Below are positions 24,027-36,349 of a DNA stretch of 64,000 nucleotides, in pieces. Origin of the DNA: Rhabdophis nuchalis (taxonomy: Eukaryota > Chordata > Lepidosauria > Squamata > Natricidae). Position 1 is the stretch's first letter; the number at the start of each line of letters is the position of its first letter. The translations under genes and the position numbers were made by a program. The notes beneath the pieces were generated by a model. It was not told where the DNA came from and made no database searches. It was given only the letters and a program-made list of their open reading frames with translations. The DNA lies in assembly GCA_039707465.1 (NCBI GenBank), contig CM077643.1:333394419-333458418 (forward strand). Reading direction: 5' to 3'.

Positions 24027-25053
24027 TGGGGATAACACTAATTTCAGTGGACTAAATAAAATCATGTATTTTTACAAGACACTGTCTCAGTTTTGTCTAT
24101 AACTTGTAAACCATACTGGCATATACTGGCGAATGTTGCAAACAAGGCATCAAGAGAACAATCTTTCCCTTTCTACCTTGCTCTCTTGGGAACTTGCTAC
24201 TTTGCTGAAAGCTAATAACAAGGCACTGTTTGGAAATATTTTAGACACTCTTCATTGAATGGTTCAAATGTTTAATTGAATTGGGGCTTTATTGCTCTAC
24301 AGATATATGTATGCCCACTCTTTCTCACTTAATTATTTCCTATGCTTTTGTTCCTTTGGAGGAATGTTCTGTTTTCAATCAAACAAGAACAGTAGCAATT
24401 TGACAGAGAGATTTACTGATAATTGAGAGAGATTCATATTTTTGCTCCAGTAGAGACTGATAATATGTTTGGGGACTACAATTGTTAAGATAAAAGGTTT
24501 CCACACACTATCTCATGTACTGTTTTTAAAGGGACAGGTTGATATGAATAGAAAATGTGGAAGTGTGATTTCTTGTTTAAATGCTGGTATGTACTCCTGG
24601 GCATGCTAACAATGTAGGAAATACCTTGCTAGCGATGTAGTAAAGCATGTCAGAAAAGGTCTGGCATATGATCTAGAGATCCATATAAGCAGGAAAAATC
24701 CACACACTCTCTGCTTGCTTGTGCAACACATACTTGCGAGGGAATAATCCCATTCTCATGTCAAACAGTAATAATAATCAAGTAAGTATACAATGGCTAC
24801 TTCTTACAGGAATGTATTATCAAAATTAGTATTTGGTATTCTGGAGAATTGTGCTGTGGGCTTTTCACAAGAATAGTCACATACTGAATTACTCTATCAG
24901 AAATTGTTTATGGGCAGCATCACCTTATTTTCTTATAATCTTCAACATTATTGGAATTAGGATGTTCCTGGAACATCGAGAACAGCTGAGCATTTAAGAC
25001 ACAGTCACGCCCTCCAATCATGTTCTGTGCAGAAGATGATCTTAGCTATAAAC
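24027..25053. other. No recognisable feature
   Basis: AT-rich intergenic. Confidence 0.5.
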
Positions 25054-25201
25054 CAATGGTGTTCCCCCAGGTTTTACTTAGACCAGAGAGCGAATCTGAA
25101 GTGGCGGCAGTGGGAGGTTCGGCTCACCTACACAGATGCTTCTGTGCATGCGCAGAAGTGTCGAGCGAACCACTAGTAAAATAAATTGAAACCCACCACT
25201 G
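25054..25201 (-). mobile_element. hAT MITE fragment
   Basis: The right end is the inverse of CAGTGGTGGGTTTCAATTTA, the same TIR type as the element at 8142. The interior 'cttctgtgcatgcgcagaag' is palindromic. The left end near 25054 (CAATGGTGTTCCCCC) is weak and no good TSD is seen. Confidence 0.5.
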
Positions 25202-26471
25202 AGCTAGACCTTCATATGCAATAAGAAATAAATAGAGGAGTTCACCCAAGAACTCTTGAGATGTCTTATCCAAATGTAATTTCAGCTTGGTTCAGCTGAG
25301 ATTCCTCCTCCTCCTCCTCCTCCCTCCCTCCCTCCAAGGAAGGATATGCTACTTTATGGACATAACCAGGTTTTTAATTTAATTAGTGCTGGGGGAGGAG
25401 GGAAAGCACTACTCCATTCTTCAACTTCCCATTCTCATTAAATTTTCAAAAAGATCATTTGCTTTAGAAATTCTTTCAAAAAGAAGAGTATTTCAGTTAA
25501 ATATTTGCAAATGGAATGAGATGTTCTTCCACTTATTTACTTGATGGCCACAGCTGTTATGTCCTATCTTTTCCTCTACAATCACTCTTCCAGAGGTTTG
25601 CTACATCTTTGATTTCTTACATTTCAATTATTTCTACCACAAACCTCAGCTGAGAAAACATTTACGAATTTCTTCTTTCCCTGGAAAAAACTGATCACCC
25701 ATTCTCTGCCCACAAATTGATAGTGAAATTCAAAAGGCTAGTTATGATCCAATCTAGTTATGAGGCTTCAAAGTCTGGAGCACCTTTACTTCCAGAGTTA
25801 TGTGACTAGTTCAGATTTCAACAATGTAGGATGTTGTGGCTTTCAGCAGCTATTCATCAAACACACAGAAAGTGTGTCCTGTTGTATAGCCTACTAAGCA
25901 TGGAATCAAATCTCTTCAGAGTTGAATCTGACCTGTTCTCTTTCTATTCATGGTGGGTTTTTTGTCTCCCACAGACTTTTTTAACCAGACCTTGGCGCAC
26001 TTTTTAAGTTTTGAATTTATACATGCATTTTAATTATATTTTAATTGGATATCTTACTTCTTTTAATTGCCTGGGGCTTTCTGTCAGACAAAAAAGGCAG
26101 GATATAAATGCACACATAAATAATAATGACATGAAAACCATGTCCCTTTCTTGGTGGGGATGGGGAAAGGATATAATCTGTATTTAATCAAAGCCCTCTT
26201 GCTTTCTACTTTTATCACTCGTTTTCCCATGAATGATTCAGTTTTCCAGCCTAGCTGCAACTCTCCAAAGAATCTAAAGGACAATTTCCTGTGGCATGCA
26301 GTCATTCTGAAACCTTAGGTGTCTTCCAGAGTGGGTCCAAGAAAGATATCCCTTTTCAGATGCTTACTTGGACCCAGAGTACAGCATGTACTTTGCATAC
26401 AGTTAGGAAAAGGTCATCTGATACTGAGAAGACAAAGCCTTCTTTCAATTTGCCTTCTAATTCCATCGACT
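25202..26471. other. Intergenic; CCT tract and a LINE-like tail
   Basis: 25304-25336 is a CCT/CCCT tract. 26060-26130 ('cctggggctttctgtcag' to 'aggcaggatataaatg') looks like a worn LINE or SINE 3' tail. Otherwise nothing. Confidence 0.45.
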
Positions 26472-26479
26472 CTCTAAGT

Positions 26480-27811
26480 CAGGGGTCTACAACCTTAAAC
26501 ACTCAAAGAGCCATTTGGACCTGTTTCCCACAGAAAACACAGGGAGCCACAAAACATGGGTAGGCACGGCCAACTCCATGTCACTCCCACTCACTCACAC
26601 ACACACACACACACACAGCCATGCCTATCCAGGTTTTTGTGGCTCCTGGTGTTTTCTGTGGGAAATGGTTTTCTCTCTCTCTCTCTCTCTTTCTCCCTCC
26701 CTCCCATTTCTGTTTTTCTCTCTTTTTCCTCTCCCTCTCTCTTTCTTTCCTTTCTTCCCTGTCTCTCATTAGTTTCTTCTCTTTTCCCTCTTTTTCTCTC
26801 CCTCTAGCTCTCTCTCATTTCTCTCTCCCTCTCCCCTTCTCTCTCATTTGTTTCTCTTTTTCATTTCTCTCATTCTCTCCCTCCATCATTTTCTCATTTC
26901 TCTCTCTCTTTTTCTCCCCTTTTCTCTCTCATCACTCTTTCTCTCTCTCACACACACATTTTTCTCTCTCTTCTTTTGCTGCCTGGAGGACACTTTTCAA
27001 TCAACATCACCAGCGGCACCGCTCAGAAGGAGGAGGAAAGAAGCTCAGGACAGTGGGAAAAGAGGGCTGGCCTCACCGAACCTCACCCACCCACCCCAGG
27101 GATCAGGCTCAGAGAAAGCCAGAGTGCCCTCACCAAAGAGGTTCACGGATCAGGCCATCGCCCATCAGGCCTGCTCCGTGCCCTTTTGCTGCGCCTTCGC
27201 TTGAGGAAAGTATCCCCACTCATGCGCCCCCTCCCAGTCCCACAACAGCCGGTCAGGGGTCACATAAGAAGGAAGAGGAGGGTCATCTTTGGAGAAGCTG
27301 CCGCGGCAGCTCATGGTCACTCCTCAGCTGCAGGCCTGTTGCCCTTTCCATCGTACCCTCTTCCCGGATCTCATTCCCACCTCGCCAGCCCTCGTATTAG
27401 TTAGGTTGGCGTCGGTTCTCTTGTGACGCAAGGCTGAATTTGGAGAACAGGAGAGAGGGCATAAGTTCAATATTCTCCCTGGAAATTCCTGATAAAACCC
27501 TTGTGTTTTGCAGGAAGGATGGCATTTGCTCTGCACAGGAATACATTCTTTATGGCCACTTTCAATGACAGCAACAAGCCTGTGCTTTAGTCTCCTTTCC
27601 ATGCTTGCTTCTCCACCAAATCACCAAACTCACTTGTGAAAAATATGTTCCTAATATAAAAATACCCCAAAGGGGTATTGTGACATATTTGCCCAAGCAA
27701 ATGGTTGGGCTAGTGTCTTGGAGCAGGAAGCATGTGAGGCTCAGCAGGGAGGCTCAGAAGAGGGGTGAAAGAGCCACATGTGGCTCTGGAGCCACGGGTT
27801 ACCAACACCTA
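26480..27811. mobile_element. 1.3-kb non-autonomous hAT, TSD CTCTAAGT/CTCTAACT
   Basis: Left end CAGGGGTCTACAACCTTAAA followed by 'actcaaagagccatttggac'; right end 'ccacatgtggctctggagcc' then 'acgggttaccaacaccta', the worn inverse. The flanks 26472-26479 and 27812-27819 match at 7 of 8 with central TA. The interior has a (CA)n at 26596-26617, a 300-bp CT-rich tract (26671-26970) and a mixed-composition part (26975-27400). The 259-aa Ser/Leu/Phe-rich frame across it is a product of the CT tract. No transposase is seen. Confidence 0.8.
26671..26970 (+). repeat. CT-rich low-complexity tract
   Basis: Dominated by TCTC, TTTC and CCCT runs for about 300 bp, inside the hAT element. Confidence 0.95.
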
Positions 27812-27819
27812 CTCTAACT

Positions 27820-28690
27820 GGACTAAGAAATGAGAAAGTGGAGGAAACTGAAATCTTCTACGTGTGCAAAGCCACTCTTACTAGCAGGGAGAACCATACA
27901 CAAAAGCTGCTAGTAGGACAGGAATAGACATCAATCTCATGCATGCTGTACTCACTCCAACTTATATAAAAGTGATTGGCTTCACAGCTGATATGAAGTC
28001 CAAAACTAGGGTATTCCTTCTAGTATGATGGTGCAGTAAGATTCAACTATCAATCCAAATTGTTGCATAGGGCTGGGACGAGAGACCATCCTGTACTTTG
28101 TCTTAGGTGGGAAAATACCTTTGGCCCATTCTACGTCTGGGTTCATACAATATTCCAATGTACTAAATCTGCCTCTGAAGCTAAACATTTTGTGGGTTCA
28201 CACAATACCTTGTACATAACTAACCAAGAGGCTAATGTGTGTGTTGAGCCATCAAAATAAAAACTGAAGTTGAATAATAGTCAAGGTTAGTATGAGTCAC
28301 CAATGTTAGCATGCTATGCTGCTCTAACCCAATGGCTCTTGTGTGTGGAAAACAGATGACAAACAACCGTCAACAGCAGCCACAGCCACAGTTAGAAAGC
28401 AACATCTATCCATCAACATGGCTGACTGCAAAAAGTTAAATATGATTGGATTGTGTTAGTAGTCAGATGGGAGGAAGCCACGAAACGCCAAGGCTGAGAG
28501 GTTGAAAACGTCTCCTGGAAGAAGACAGCCGTAAACCACTTTGGCATTCTTATCAAAACCAAACACCCTGCAGGAAAGAATTAACTTAAGCAGCTGCAGT
28601 ATGGATTCAGCTGCCAACACATGCCTCAGGTTGTTGCACCACCAGTTCATCCATAATTACAAGATGCACAGCTTTTGGCTTTACCTAACC
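27820..28690. other. No recognisable feature
   Basis: Intergenic sequence just upstream of the CpG-rich region. Confidence 0.5.
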
Positions 28691-28783
28691 TAGCAAGTGG
28701 CAGGCCGTTGTAGTTGTCCTCAGTCGCAACTGCCTACCTTTGCCATTCACTCTCACTCTGCGTTCAAGGAAGGGGGGCACCCA

Positions 28784-28814
<31 letters not shown>
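28784..28814. repeat. (CA)n microsatellite
   Basis: About fifteen CA units at the upstream edge of the CpG-rich region. Confidence 0.95.
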
Positions 28815-28816
<2 letters not shown>

Positions 28817-29615
28817 AGTCTGCTGCAACTTAATCCCATCCATAGACCTGGCACCAAGGGAGCACCTGCTCTGGCAATCGCCCACCTGCTCCCCACCCCT
28901 TCCTCCAAACGGCGACTTAAATTCGTAGTGGCCTCCCTCTGCTACCTCGCCTATGCACCGTTGAGGGTGGGCTGCGCTGACTGAGGCCAGCCCTCTGCGA
29001 CACCCAGACGCCGTCGCCAGCAAGCCAGCACACGCGGTTAAACAAGCGAGGACCACCGCCGGGCCGTCGGGCTCTCCCTTTCTTGGCGAGCGCAGCGGGT
29101 TAGCGGCAGCATCCCCAGGGGAAGCGCTGGCCAATCAGGGCCGAGCGCCCAAGTGTACCGAGGCTGCCTCGCAAGAATACAGAGGCCGGTCACTGCCTAG
29201 GCACTTTCACCTGCAGGGCGTCCCCTTGGCGCGCGAGCCGGGATAAGGACCACCTCCTCCCTGACCCGGCGGTGCCCGACCCTGGATGCCTCCAGCTGCT
29301 CTCGGGATATCATTGCAGCAGCCTTCGGGTTTCGGCCACACCCGCACACCCCCTCCGCCCCCCGTTTCTGCTTCTTCTCTTCCACACCAGAGCTGCCCTT
29401 GGTTTAAACAGCGCCCCTCCCACCCCGGGCTTGCCTTTCCCGGACTGGCTGGGCATCCCGCTTGACCTCCGCGGGGCCGCTCCCCGGGTCTCCCTGCCCG
29501 TCTCGCAAACCTCAAAGCCACGGGCAGGGGAGGGGCAGAGCGCGAGGTGAGAGGGAAGCCAGCGCCGTAGGGCCCGAACTGCGGCGCCTCTCGGAGAAAG
29601 TAAAGGGTGGGCGAA

Positions 29616-29698
29616 GGGGCGGGCCGAGGCGGCGGGGAGCACCCAATGAGCGCCCGGGAAAGCGGTCGGGGGCCGAGCCGGTCGAGTCGCCGTCCAAT
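29616..29698 (+). promoter_or_regulatory. CRIM1: GC box and two CCAAT boxes
   Basis: GGGGCGGGCC (29616-29625, Sp1-type) and CCAAT at 29643-29647 and 29694-29698 (NF-Y-type) form a compact cluster 400-490 bp upstream of the start codon, the usual layout of a TATA-less island promoter. Sites are by motif only. Confidence 0.55.
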
Positions 29699-29749
29699 GA
29701 CCGCGGAGCAGTCGAGGGCGGGAGTAAAACGTTGGGAGCTGGGAGAAGT

Positions 29750-30105
29750 CGGAGAAGGCGAAGAGTCCGGAGTCGGGCGGCGAGTTGTCGGCGGAGCTGC
29801 TGGTGTTCGCTTTGCTCTCGCTCCGGCGCCCGTTATACTAGCTGCGTAGTCGCTGCGCAGGAGCGCCCGGAGGTTCCCAGGAGTCCGCAGGGAGAGGACC
29901 AGCCGGACGGGCGAGTTTCTTTGCCCGCCTGCCTCGAGGAGAACTTCAGCTGGACCGCGGAGCTGCTGGTCGGCAACAGGAAACTTTTCTGGAGCAGCCG
30001 GAGGAGGCAGAGCTCCGTCGTCGTCGCCGCAGCGCGGCTGGTTGCTCCACGCCGGGCTCGGGGAGTGCGAGTGGACTTGCGAGGGCTGCCTCGGCCCTGG
30101 CCGCG
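29750..30105 (+). other. CRIM1: Probable CRIM1 5' UTR
   Basis: From about 29850 to 30105 there is no ATG on the + strand, so a transcript starting in this zone would meet the CRIM1 ATG first. The last upstream frame with an ATG (from about 29697) ends at 29849. Left limit is a guess. Confidence 0.5.
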
Positions 30106-30454
30106 ATGTCCCTGGCCACGGACGCCGCGGGGCGGAGGCGTCGGGGTGTCGGCGGCGACTGGCCCTTGGCCGAGCGGTGGCTGCTGCTCCTGGCGCTGCT
30201 GGTGCTCCCGGGGACGCCCGGGGCTTTCGTCTGTCTGCCTTGCGACGAGTCCAGGTGCGAGGAGCCCAAGAACTGCCCCGGCGGCGTCGTCCTGGACATC
30301 TGCGGCTGTTGCTTCATCTGCGCCCGGCAGCGCAACGAGAGCTGCGGCGGCTTCTTCGGGCTGCACGGCGCCTGCGACCGCGGACTTCGCTGCGTGATCC
30401 GCCCGCCGCTCAACGGCGATTCTCTCACCGAGTACGAAGCGGGCGTCTGCGAAG
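30106..30454 (+). CDS. CRIM1: CRIM1 exon 1: signal peptide and IGFBP-like domain
   Basis: Encodes residues 1-116 plus the first base of codon 117. CRIM1 is a type I membrane protein that binds BMPs (and other TGF-beta/VEGF-type ligands) through chordin-like repeats and limits their processing and release. Seen here: an Arg-rich N-region, a hydrophobic core 'WLLLLALLVLP' (residues 25-35) and likely cleavage after Ala40. Then 12 cysteines (43, 46, 51, 57, 66, 68, 69, 72, 80, 90, 96, 115) form an IGFBP N-terminal fold with a CGCC core at 66-69 and a sequon N77-E-S. 'VIRPPLNGDSLTEYEAGVCE' is the CRIM1 signature. The start is the first ATG, with G at -3. The N-terminal leader is longer and more Arg-rich than I recall for mammals. 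The donor is GAAG/GTAAAA (phase 1). The frame staying open past the donor to 30807 is intron read-through. Confidence 0.96.
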
Positions 30455-30869
30455 GTAAAACGCGGAAGATCGTGGTCTTGCTCCTGTCCCCGGGGCGGAT
30501 AGCCGCTCCACACCCCCTCCCCCCCGCGCGCGGACCCAGGAGCCCGAAGCAGCGCGTGGCTTGCTTGGTAGGGTTGCGGGGCTCTGCCCCAAGAAGAGGA
30601 AAAAGACCCTGTGAGCTTTACGCTTATATCACCCTCCCCAGCAAACACCCCCCCCCCCAATCCAATTGTGGCGCTTCGCGGCTTCCTTTCCAGCCTCTCC
30701 ATTTTCCCAACGCACAATCGGGGTGTAATGCAGCTATAACTACCTTGAAACCCATTCGCGAAATTCAAGGAAAGGTGGTCGCTTCTTCGAATCTGGCGTG
30801 TTCGTAGGTTCCATCTCTTCTCCCTCCCAAGAAATATTTTCCATTTGTCTATGTCATGCTCCTGTATGT

Positions 30870-30888
30870 ACATATATATATATATGTG

Positions 30889-30946
<58 letters not shown>
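30870..30946. repeat. (TA)n microsatellite with TG interruption
   Basis: TA repeats (30877-30885, 30895-30946) around a short TGTG stretch, 420 bp inside intron 1. Self-complementary, so able to form a cruciform or RNA hairpin. Confidence 0.95.
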
Positions 30947-30951
<5 letters not shown>

Positions 30952-33900
30952 CACTATTTAACAAAAAAAGAATAAAGGGGAGAGGGGAAAGACGCTGATA
31001 GTGGTGCGCGCATGTTTCCAAGCACTGGAGGGTGTTTGGTTCTCCTGTTTCCTCTTTTACGCCGCCACCCCTCCCCCCCCCCCTTGCTGTTTTCATCGGT
31101 GTTAGGTTTCAAGATGGATTTTAATTGGACCGCAAAAATAAAGCGGGTTTTTGTGGTATTAGTAAAAACATGTTAATTTGGACATCATTTCGTTCCTCTG
31201 ACTTCGCTATTTTCCTGCTGGCTTTTACCACCGAAATCAGGAACAGGCTTACCTGAATGTAGATGGCTGTAATCGACTGACTTTTCAATCCATATGTATA
31301 TGAAGCAGTTGATTATTGATCGTGTATCATGTGGAACTCAACTTTTACCTAGTTATAGTGCTGAAGGGTGCCCTACCTTTTTAACCTTTCTTAATAAATG
31401 TATTTTCAAAACATTACTTGAATACAAATAAGCTTTCTATTCAAATTATTTTGGAGTTCTGGTCCCAAGAAGGTTGAAAAAAGCAATTGCATACTTGTTT
31501 GCCGGGATGAGGAAAAGAACCAACTGTCTTGTTTTCATTTATTTTTTTAAAAAGATGTGTTTTATAGTTCTTTCTCTCTCTCGCACACACACACACACAC
31601 ACACACCCATTTTTCATAAGTGTTCTTTATAATTGGAAACATTTATATATTTTGTCTAGCTGCCTGCCCAAATTGCATGTGAGTATTCCATCTCTCCATT
31701 ATAACTTTTCATTCGGAAGTCTAAGAGGATATAGTGTTTATGACAATCAGAATCTTTTATGGAAAATTCCTTTTCACTTCCCTTCCATAAGAATGATCCA
31801 CAAGAGGGCTGCAGAGAGCTCAAAAATTCCTCTGGAAAAAAAAAGGCAGGAAAGTCATCTAAACACTCTCAGCCATGCATAATTTAAAGAATTCTTAATT
31901 CCCTTTTATCCCTAAAAATTTCCAGATTTATCCTTTGGAGCAGCCACTACAGCTTATTTTAACCTTAGTTTTGTACCTGAGATGCCTTTTTTCCTAGCAC
32001 AGGTGTGTTTCAGTTTAGTTTAATTGGCAAGATGAGCGCTATCAGACTTTTAATGACTTGCTTGGGATTGTGATTCCTTTGCATGGAAGTTTTAAATTTA
32101 AAGGATTTATAAGCATATTGAGCTGAATGAATTGGCTGTCATGAAAAGTACATGTTTATGAGTAACTATAGAGAATGTTTATGCTAGAGCAAATTCTGCC
32201 ATAACACCTCAACACCCTACTTCATTTTAGTTCAGAGGTTTTTGACAGTTTTAATAATTGTTTAAAAGAAATGTATTTGATTTCCTGGACTTCAGCTGTT
32301 ACTTTGTATCTGGCATTCCCCCGCAGCAAATAGGACAGGTAATCTCTAGAGATGAGACTTCAGACAGCGACAGAAATGTAATATTTATCCCAGTTTTTCC
32401 TGTCCCAACTTCTCCAAGAATACAACCTGAAGAAGTTAGCCAAACTATTTCCAGATAAATAGCTTACCTACACAACTGTAGTTTCATCTTCAAAGCTTTA
32501 AATAAGGCTAAGCTCTTGTTAATTATAGCTAACTCTGGATTTTGCAACATGTCTATATGATTGAGCTTGTAGGTATGAATGCTAGTTTTGAAGTCTGTTG
32601 ATAGTTCCAGCAATTACATTAAAGTTGTTGGATGAATTACTTGCTTTTCATCTATTAATTAAACATCTTTCAAAATTGAGAAAACTCTTGTCATGAATAT
32701 CATGTATGGATAAAAAGCCTGTTTACCTCAAAAGAATAGGTCTTGTGTTTCCACACAGCTTCCTCTTTGAGTCAGCTATATTCTGTTATAATTTTTGTGC
32801 TGAAATGACCCCTACTGGTCAGTATGTAGAACTTAAAAAAAAAAACCTTTGAAAGATTTCGTGACAATCTGACATTAAACTGTTATTTCTTTATTCAGCC
32901 AATAAGTTACTGTTTAAGACAAATATGTATACTTGCCTCAAATCTAGTGAAAACAGGATTTTTGAGACAAGAATGCTGAACATAATTTACTATGCTTGTA
33001 GTTTAATTAGAGAGTGATGATGTATACTACATTTGCTTTGCATATTTTATATAAATATGAAATAGCATCCTTCTGCCAATAGTAGGATAAGCAGAGATGG
33101 CAGTTGGGCCAGATTTTGGCAGCTGTAAATATTATTGTTATTTTGTGTGATCAAATACCAAAGGAATGGTGTTCAGTATAGGCATCTTTAATTTAATTTG
33201 CTAAATTATTGAACAAATATACCTTTTGTGGAAACAGCTTATTACTAGCGATAAAATATAATCTTAAAATAATGCAGACGATGATATTCCCTTAGAAGAA
33301 GGATATTGAGTGTGGCTATTTGGAGAAAAAAATCCTCAAAATTAAACAACCAAATAGTGTTTCTCAGTGAAACAGGAATCAATAGAACAGTGAAAGATTT
33401 TGCCACAACTTTCATAAAAATACTCAGAATCTGACCCAAATATCCTAAGATACTGCTTAGATTTTCCTCCCAATCATTAAGTCATAGGGTCCTTGTTCTG
33501 TAATCAATCCTTTTTTGTATAACTTGGTACATTCCCATAATTCAAAAATGAAGGTTAGAAAAACACATACACATCTTATCTTCTGGAAACTTGTAGAGAG
33601 CTTTCATTGCCTTAAAAAAACAACCCTAAGTCTTGGGTGCACATTTTTTAAAATCACCATATGAGTATTCATTGTTATTATTTGAGCAATGTATCAGCTG
33701 GTTTCCAGGATGCGTCATCATATTCACATTCACATTTCACCTAGGAAACCTTAAGTTCCAGGCTTTTACCTAGAAATTGGCTGTTATCAAAGAGAGACAG
33801 TCCACATATTCAGAACTTTTTTGCTTCACTTTTAATTGGGTATAGCCAGGATTCAGTTATAATTTTATGTCATAAATTGATTCCTGTTCATTTTGGTAAA

Positions 33901-36080
33901 AATATTGGTATATATTGAACCATTCCTAAGGTTGAGGAATAAGGCATATATCTGAATAATATAAAGTGTACTCAAACTTGGATATTGAAAAATGATCTCC
34001 TAAAAGTAAATGTGCAGTTAGAGTTACATTGATGTGATAGCTGTTAGAGATCATTGCACTGAATTAACATTGTGCCTATATTCTGGAGTCTCCAATTAAT
34101 TTCCATTTAAAGACAGTGCAACTATGGATGATTCAGTTCTTTTCTCATACTTGCCCTTCACTTTAATTAATGGTTTACTGTTATGTTCAGATGTCTAAAG
34201 AGCTGTACTTTCCTTTTGTTGGTGAAAAGATAATTTAGATGTTTGATCTGTTTGATTTTCCTCTTTTTTCTTTGAGAGAGGCAAACAGATGTCATTTCAG
34301 ATGGCTTTTCCAAGGAAAAGTTTCCAAGGAAAAGCCAAAACCTTGGAAACTTAAGTAGTGAAAACCATAGTGATTCCTAAACCACTATTATAATTAACAT
34401 TTCTAGGGAAAACTGAGATCTGTAAAGTTGATGAAAGTCTTGGTTATATCTTTTACCTTATAATAGAATTAGATTTATTTGTTTTGTGCTGAATTCCCAA
34501 AATATTTTTTGCGTTACCGTATGTAGTTATTTCTAAAGTTATACATAAATGTAAGTTATCAAAATTCTGTGGATTTAAAATATTACTAAAGTCATTAAAC
34601 ATTCTGCAATTGGTAATGTGTTCTATTACAGATGACTGCTGATATGGCTCTCTTTAAGCAAAAACTGTAGATAAAGCAACATTTATTTTTTTAAAAACTG
34701 GCAGGATTATGAAGCAGCCTGTTCAGGCAAATCTGTTTGCTATGAAATCATTCTGGCTTAAGCTCTCTGCATCTTTTGTGTGAATACTGCTTGCAATATT
34801 TAGAACACTTTCAGGCTCTGTATTGAATGTTCAGGCTTAGTTTTTTCCATTCTCTTTGCTTGTATTTGCTTGTAGCTGCTTTTTATATTTAATTTTCAAC
34901 ATGGTTATATGGGGTTTAATGAATTCCCTATGTTCCCATTTCTTCCATATTGCAATAGAATCATTTCAAAAATAGGATACAAATAAGGCTCTCAAAAGTG
35001 CGTATTCATATTTTGTGCCACGAAACTACAAATTTTATTAAAGATTATCATATGTAGAAAGCAACTTACTGTACTTAAAACTTCATTTTTCAAATTAAAT
35101 TTGAAAGTTTTTTTCTTGAACAATAAACTTTTATCATCTGTACCAAAACATCTACATTTATTTATTTTAAAAAATTGTGACACATCCACTGTATATCGTG
35201 TTACATGAAGGGTGCTAGATAGCAGAGATCGTTTAAAACAAGAATTAGTCCTGTGAATATAATATTAGTTTATATTATAACAATTTGAATAAAGCAGTTA
35301 AAAGAGGAACAAGGGTAGATGCAAGCATTTCGTATGATTGTGGACACTTTGTTTTAGCAGTCTAATTTTTGTATCTTCTTCTGTTTGCTTGAGTTGTATG
35401 ATAAAGTTATGGACTCAAAGAAGGATGGATATGAATATTGTGTACTTATATGATTTTAAAGAAAGTTACGTTAGAAGACTGGTCTGAAGAATATAATTTC
35501 TCTTTCTATAATCATTTATATAGCACAGGTATGATCTAAAAAGCTGGTTAGACTTCATATACTAGTTTGTACGTTTAATTCACTCTTTTCCTGTTCATAG
35601 TCAATTAAACTGATTATTAATAGTATAATACTGCATGACTAGGTCAGTGAAACTTGTTTTGGCTTCATGTAGGACGGTTGTATTCTTTTATAGACTGAGG
35701 CCAGTTGTCTGATCTGCAATGATAGCAGTATTAAAGATAAACTGAGTAAAGTAGGAAATGAGATTGCCTAGACAAATTATCCTTAGTTTTACATATAACT
35801 GTTGTGATTTAGAATGCTTTTTATTTTAAAAAAATTAAGTGGTAATATAATGAAAGTTGGACCAGAGAAGCCAAAGATAAGCCAAAAACACAAAATGGAA
35901 CAATAAGAACATTTTAAATATAAATTGTTGAGACATGATAACAAAGGAGTGAACAGGATGCTCTAAGAGAACAGCGGATCCTCAGCAGAGAAAATTAGAT
36001 TTTTTTGCTTCTGTTCCTACCGTGGAAGATGTGGGAGAAATACTTGAGCTTATATTAACTTTTTCATGAGACAAATTGCA
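30947..36080. other. Repeat-poor part of intron 1
   Basis: About 5.1 kb with only a (CA)n at 31584-31606 and short homopolymers. I recognise no LINE, SINE, hAT or MITE. AT-rich and non-coding. Such a stretch next to a developmental promoter may hold enhancers, but I cannot see individual sites. Confidence 0.55.
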
Positions 36081-36084
36081 ACTA

Positions 36085-36230
36085 AAGCAAAATTAACCCA
36101 GTTAACCCAGAAAGAAGTTTTAGGGCATCTTGAACACAGTAATACCATGAGGTGCCCTGATGGTATCCACTGCAGAATTCTCAGTAATTTAAATGTGAAA
36201 TTGTTGGCCACTTAGTAAAATATATATAAT
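36085..36230 (+). mobile_element. Ancient CR1 LINE fragment
   Basis: 'gatggtatccactgcagaat' and 'tctcagtaatttaaatgtg' match the CR1 segment that encodes 'GPDGIHPRILKEL'. Heavily mutated, no open frame. Confidence 0.5.
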
Positions 36231-36349
36231 TTGTCAGACAAATCAAGACAGAAAGGTAGCCAATATGGTCAGTCAACTTAATAGAGTCACAGCATTGGTC
36301 ACCCATGTAGGTAACATGTGGCCAAAGTGGGACAAGGGAATAAGACTTT

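Larger units (their letters stand above)
28900..30640 (+). promoter_or_regulatory. CRIM1: CpG-rich promoter region of CRIM1
   Basis: CpG dinucleotides become dense and G+C high from about 28.9 kb to just past exon 1, unlike the CpG-poor flanks. This is typical of the unmethylated island over a developmental gene promoter. It contains CCAAT at 29131-29135, 29643-29647 and 29694-29698 and a GC box GGGGCGGGCC at 29616-29625. No TATA box sits at a usable distance from the start codon. Transcription most likely begins downstream of the last CCAAT box, about 29.72-29.85 kb; this is inference. Long frames on both strands here reflect composition. Confidence 0.8.

Noticed and set aside
26621..27400. 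259-codon Ser/Leu/Phe-rich frame
   Set aside because: Created by a CT-rich tract inside a hAT element; no domain and no conserved start.
28700..29200. A divergent gene sharing the CRIM1 CpG-rich region
   Set aside because: I found no minus-strand exon with a recognisable protein or paired splice sites upstream; transcript data would be needed to claim one.
29462..30397. 311-codon + frame upstream of and overlapping exon 1
   Set aside because: A product of GC-rich 5' UTR composition, in a different frame from the CRIM1 signal and IGFBP domain.
29833..30954. 373-codon open frame on the minus strand across CRIM1 exon 1
   Set aside because: It is the antisense of a GC-rich exon and promoter, starts with an Ile-Tyr run made by the (TA)n tract, and has no domain.
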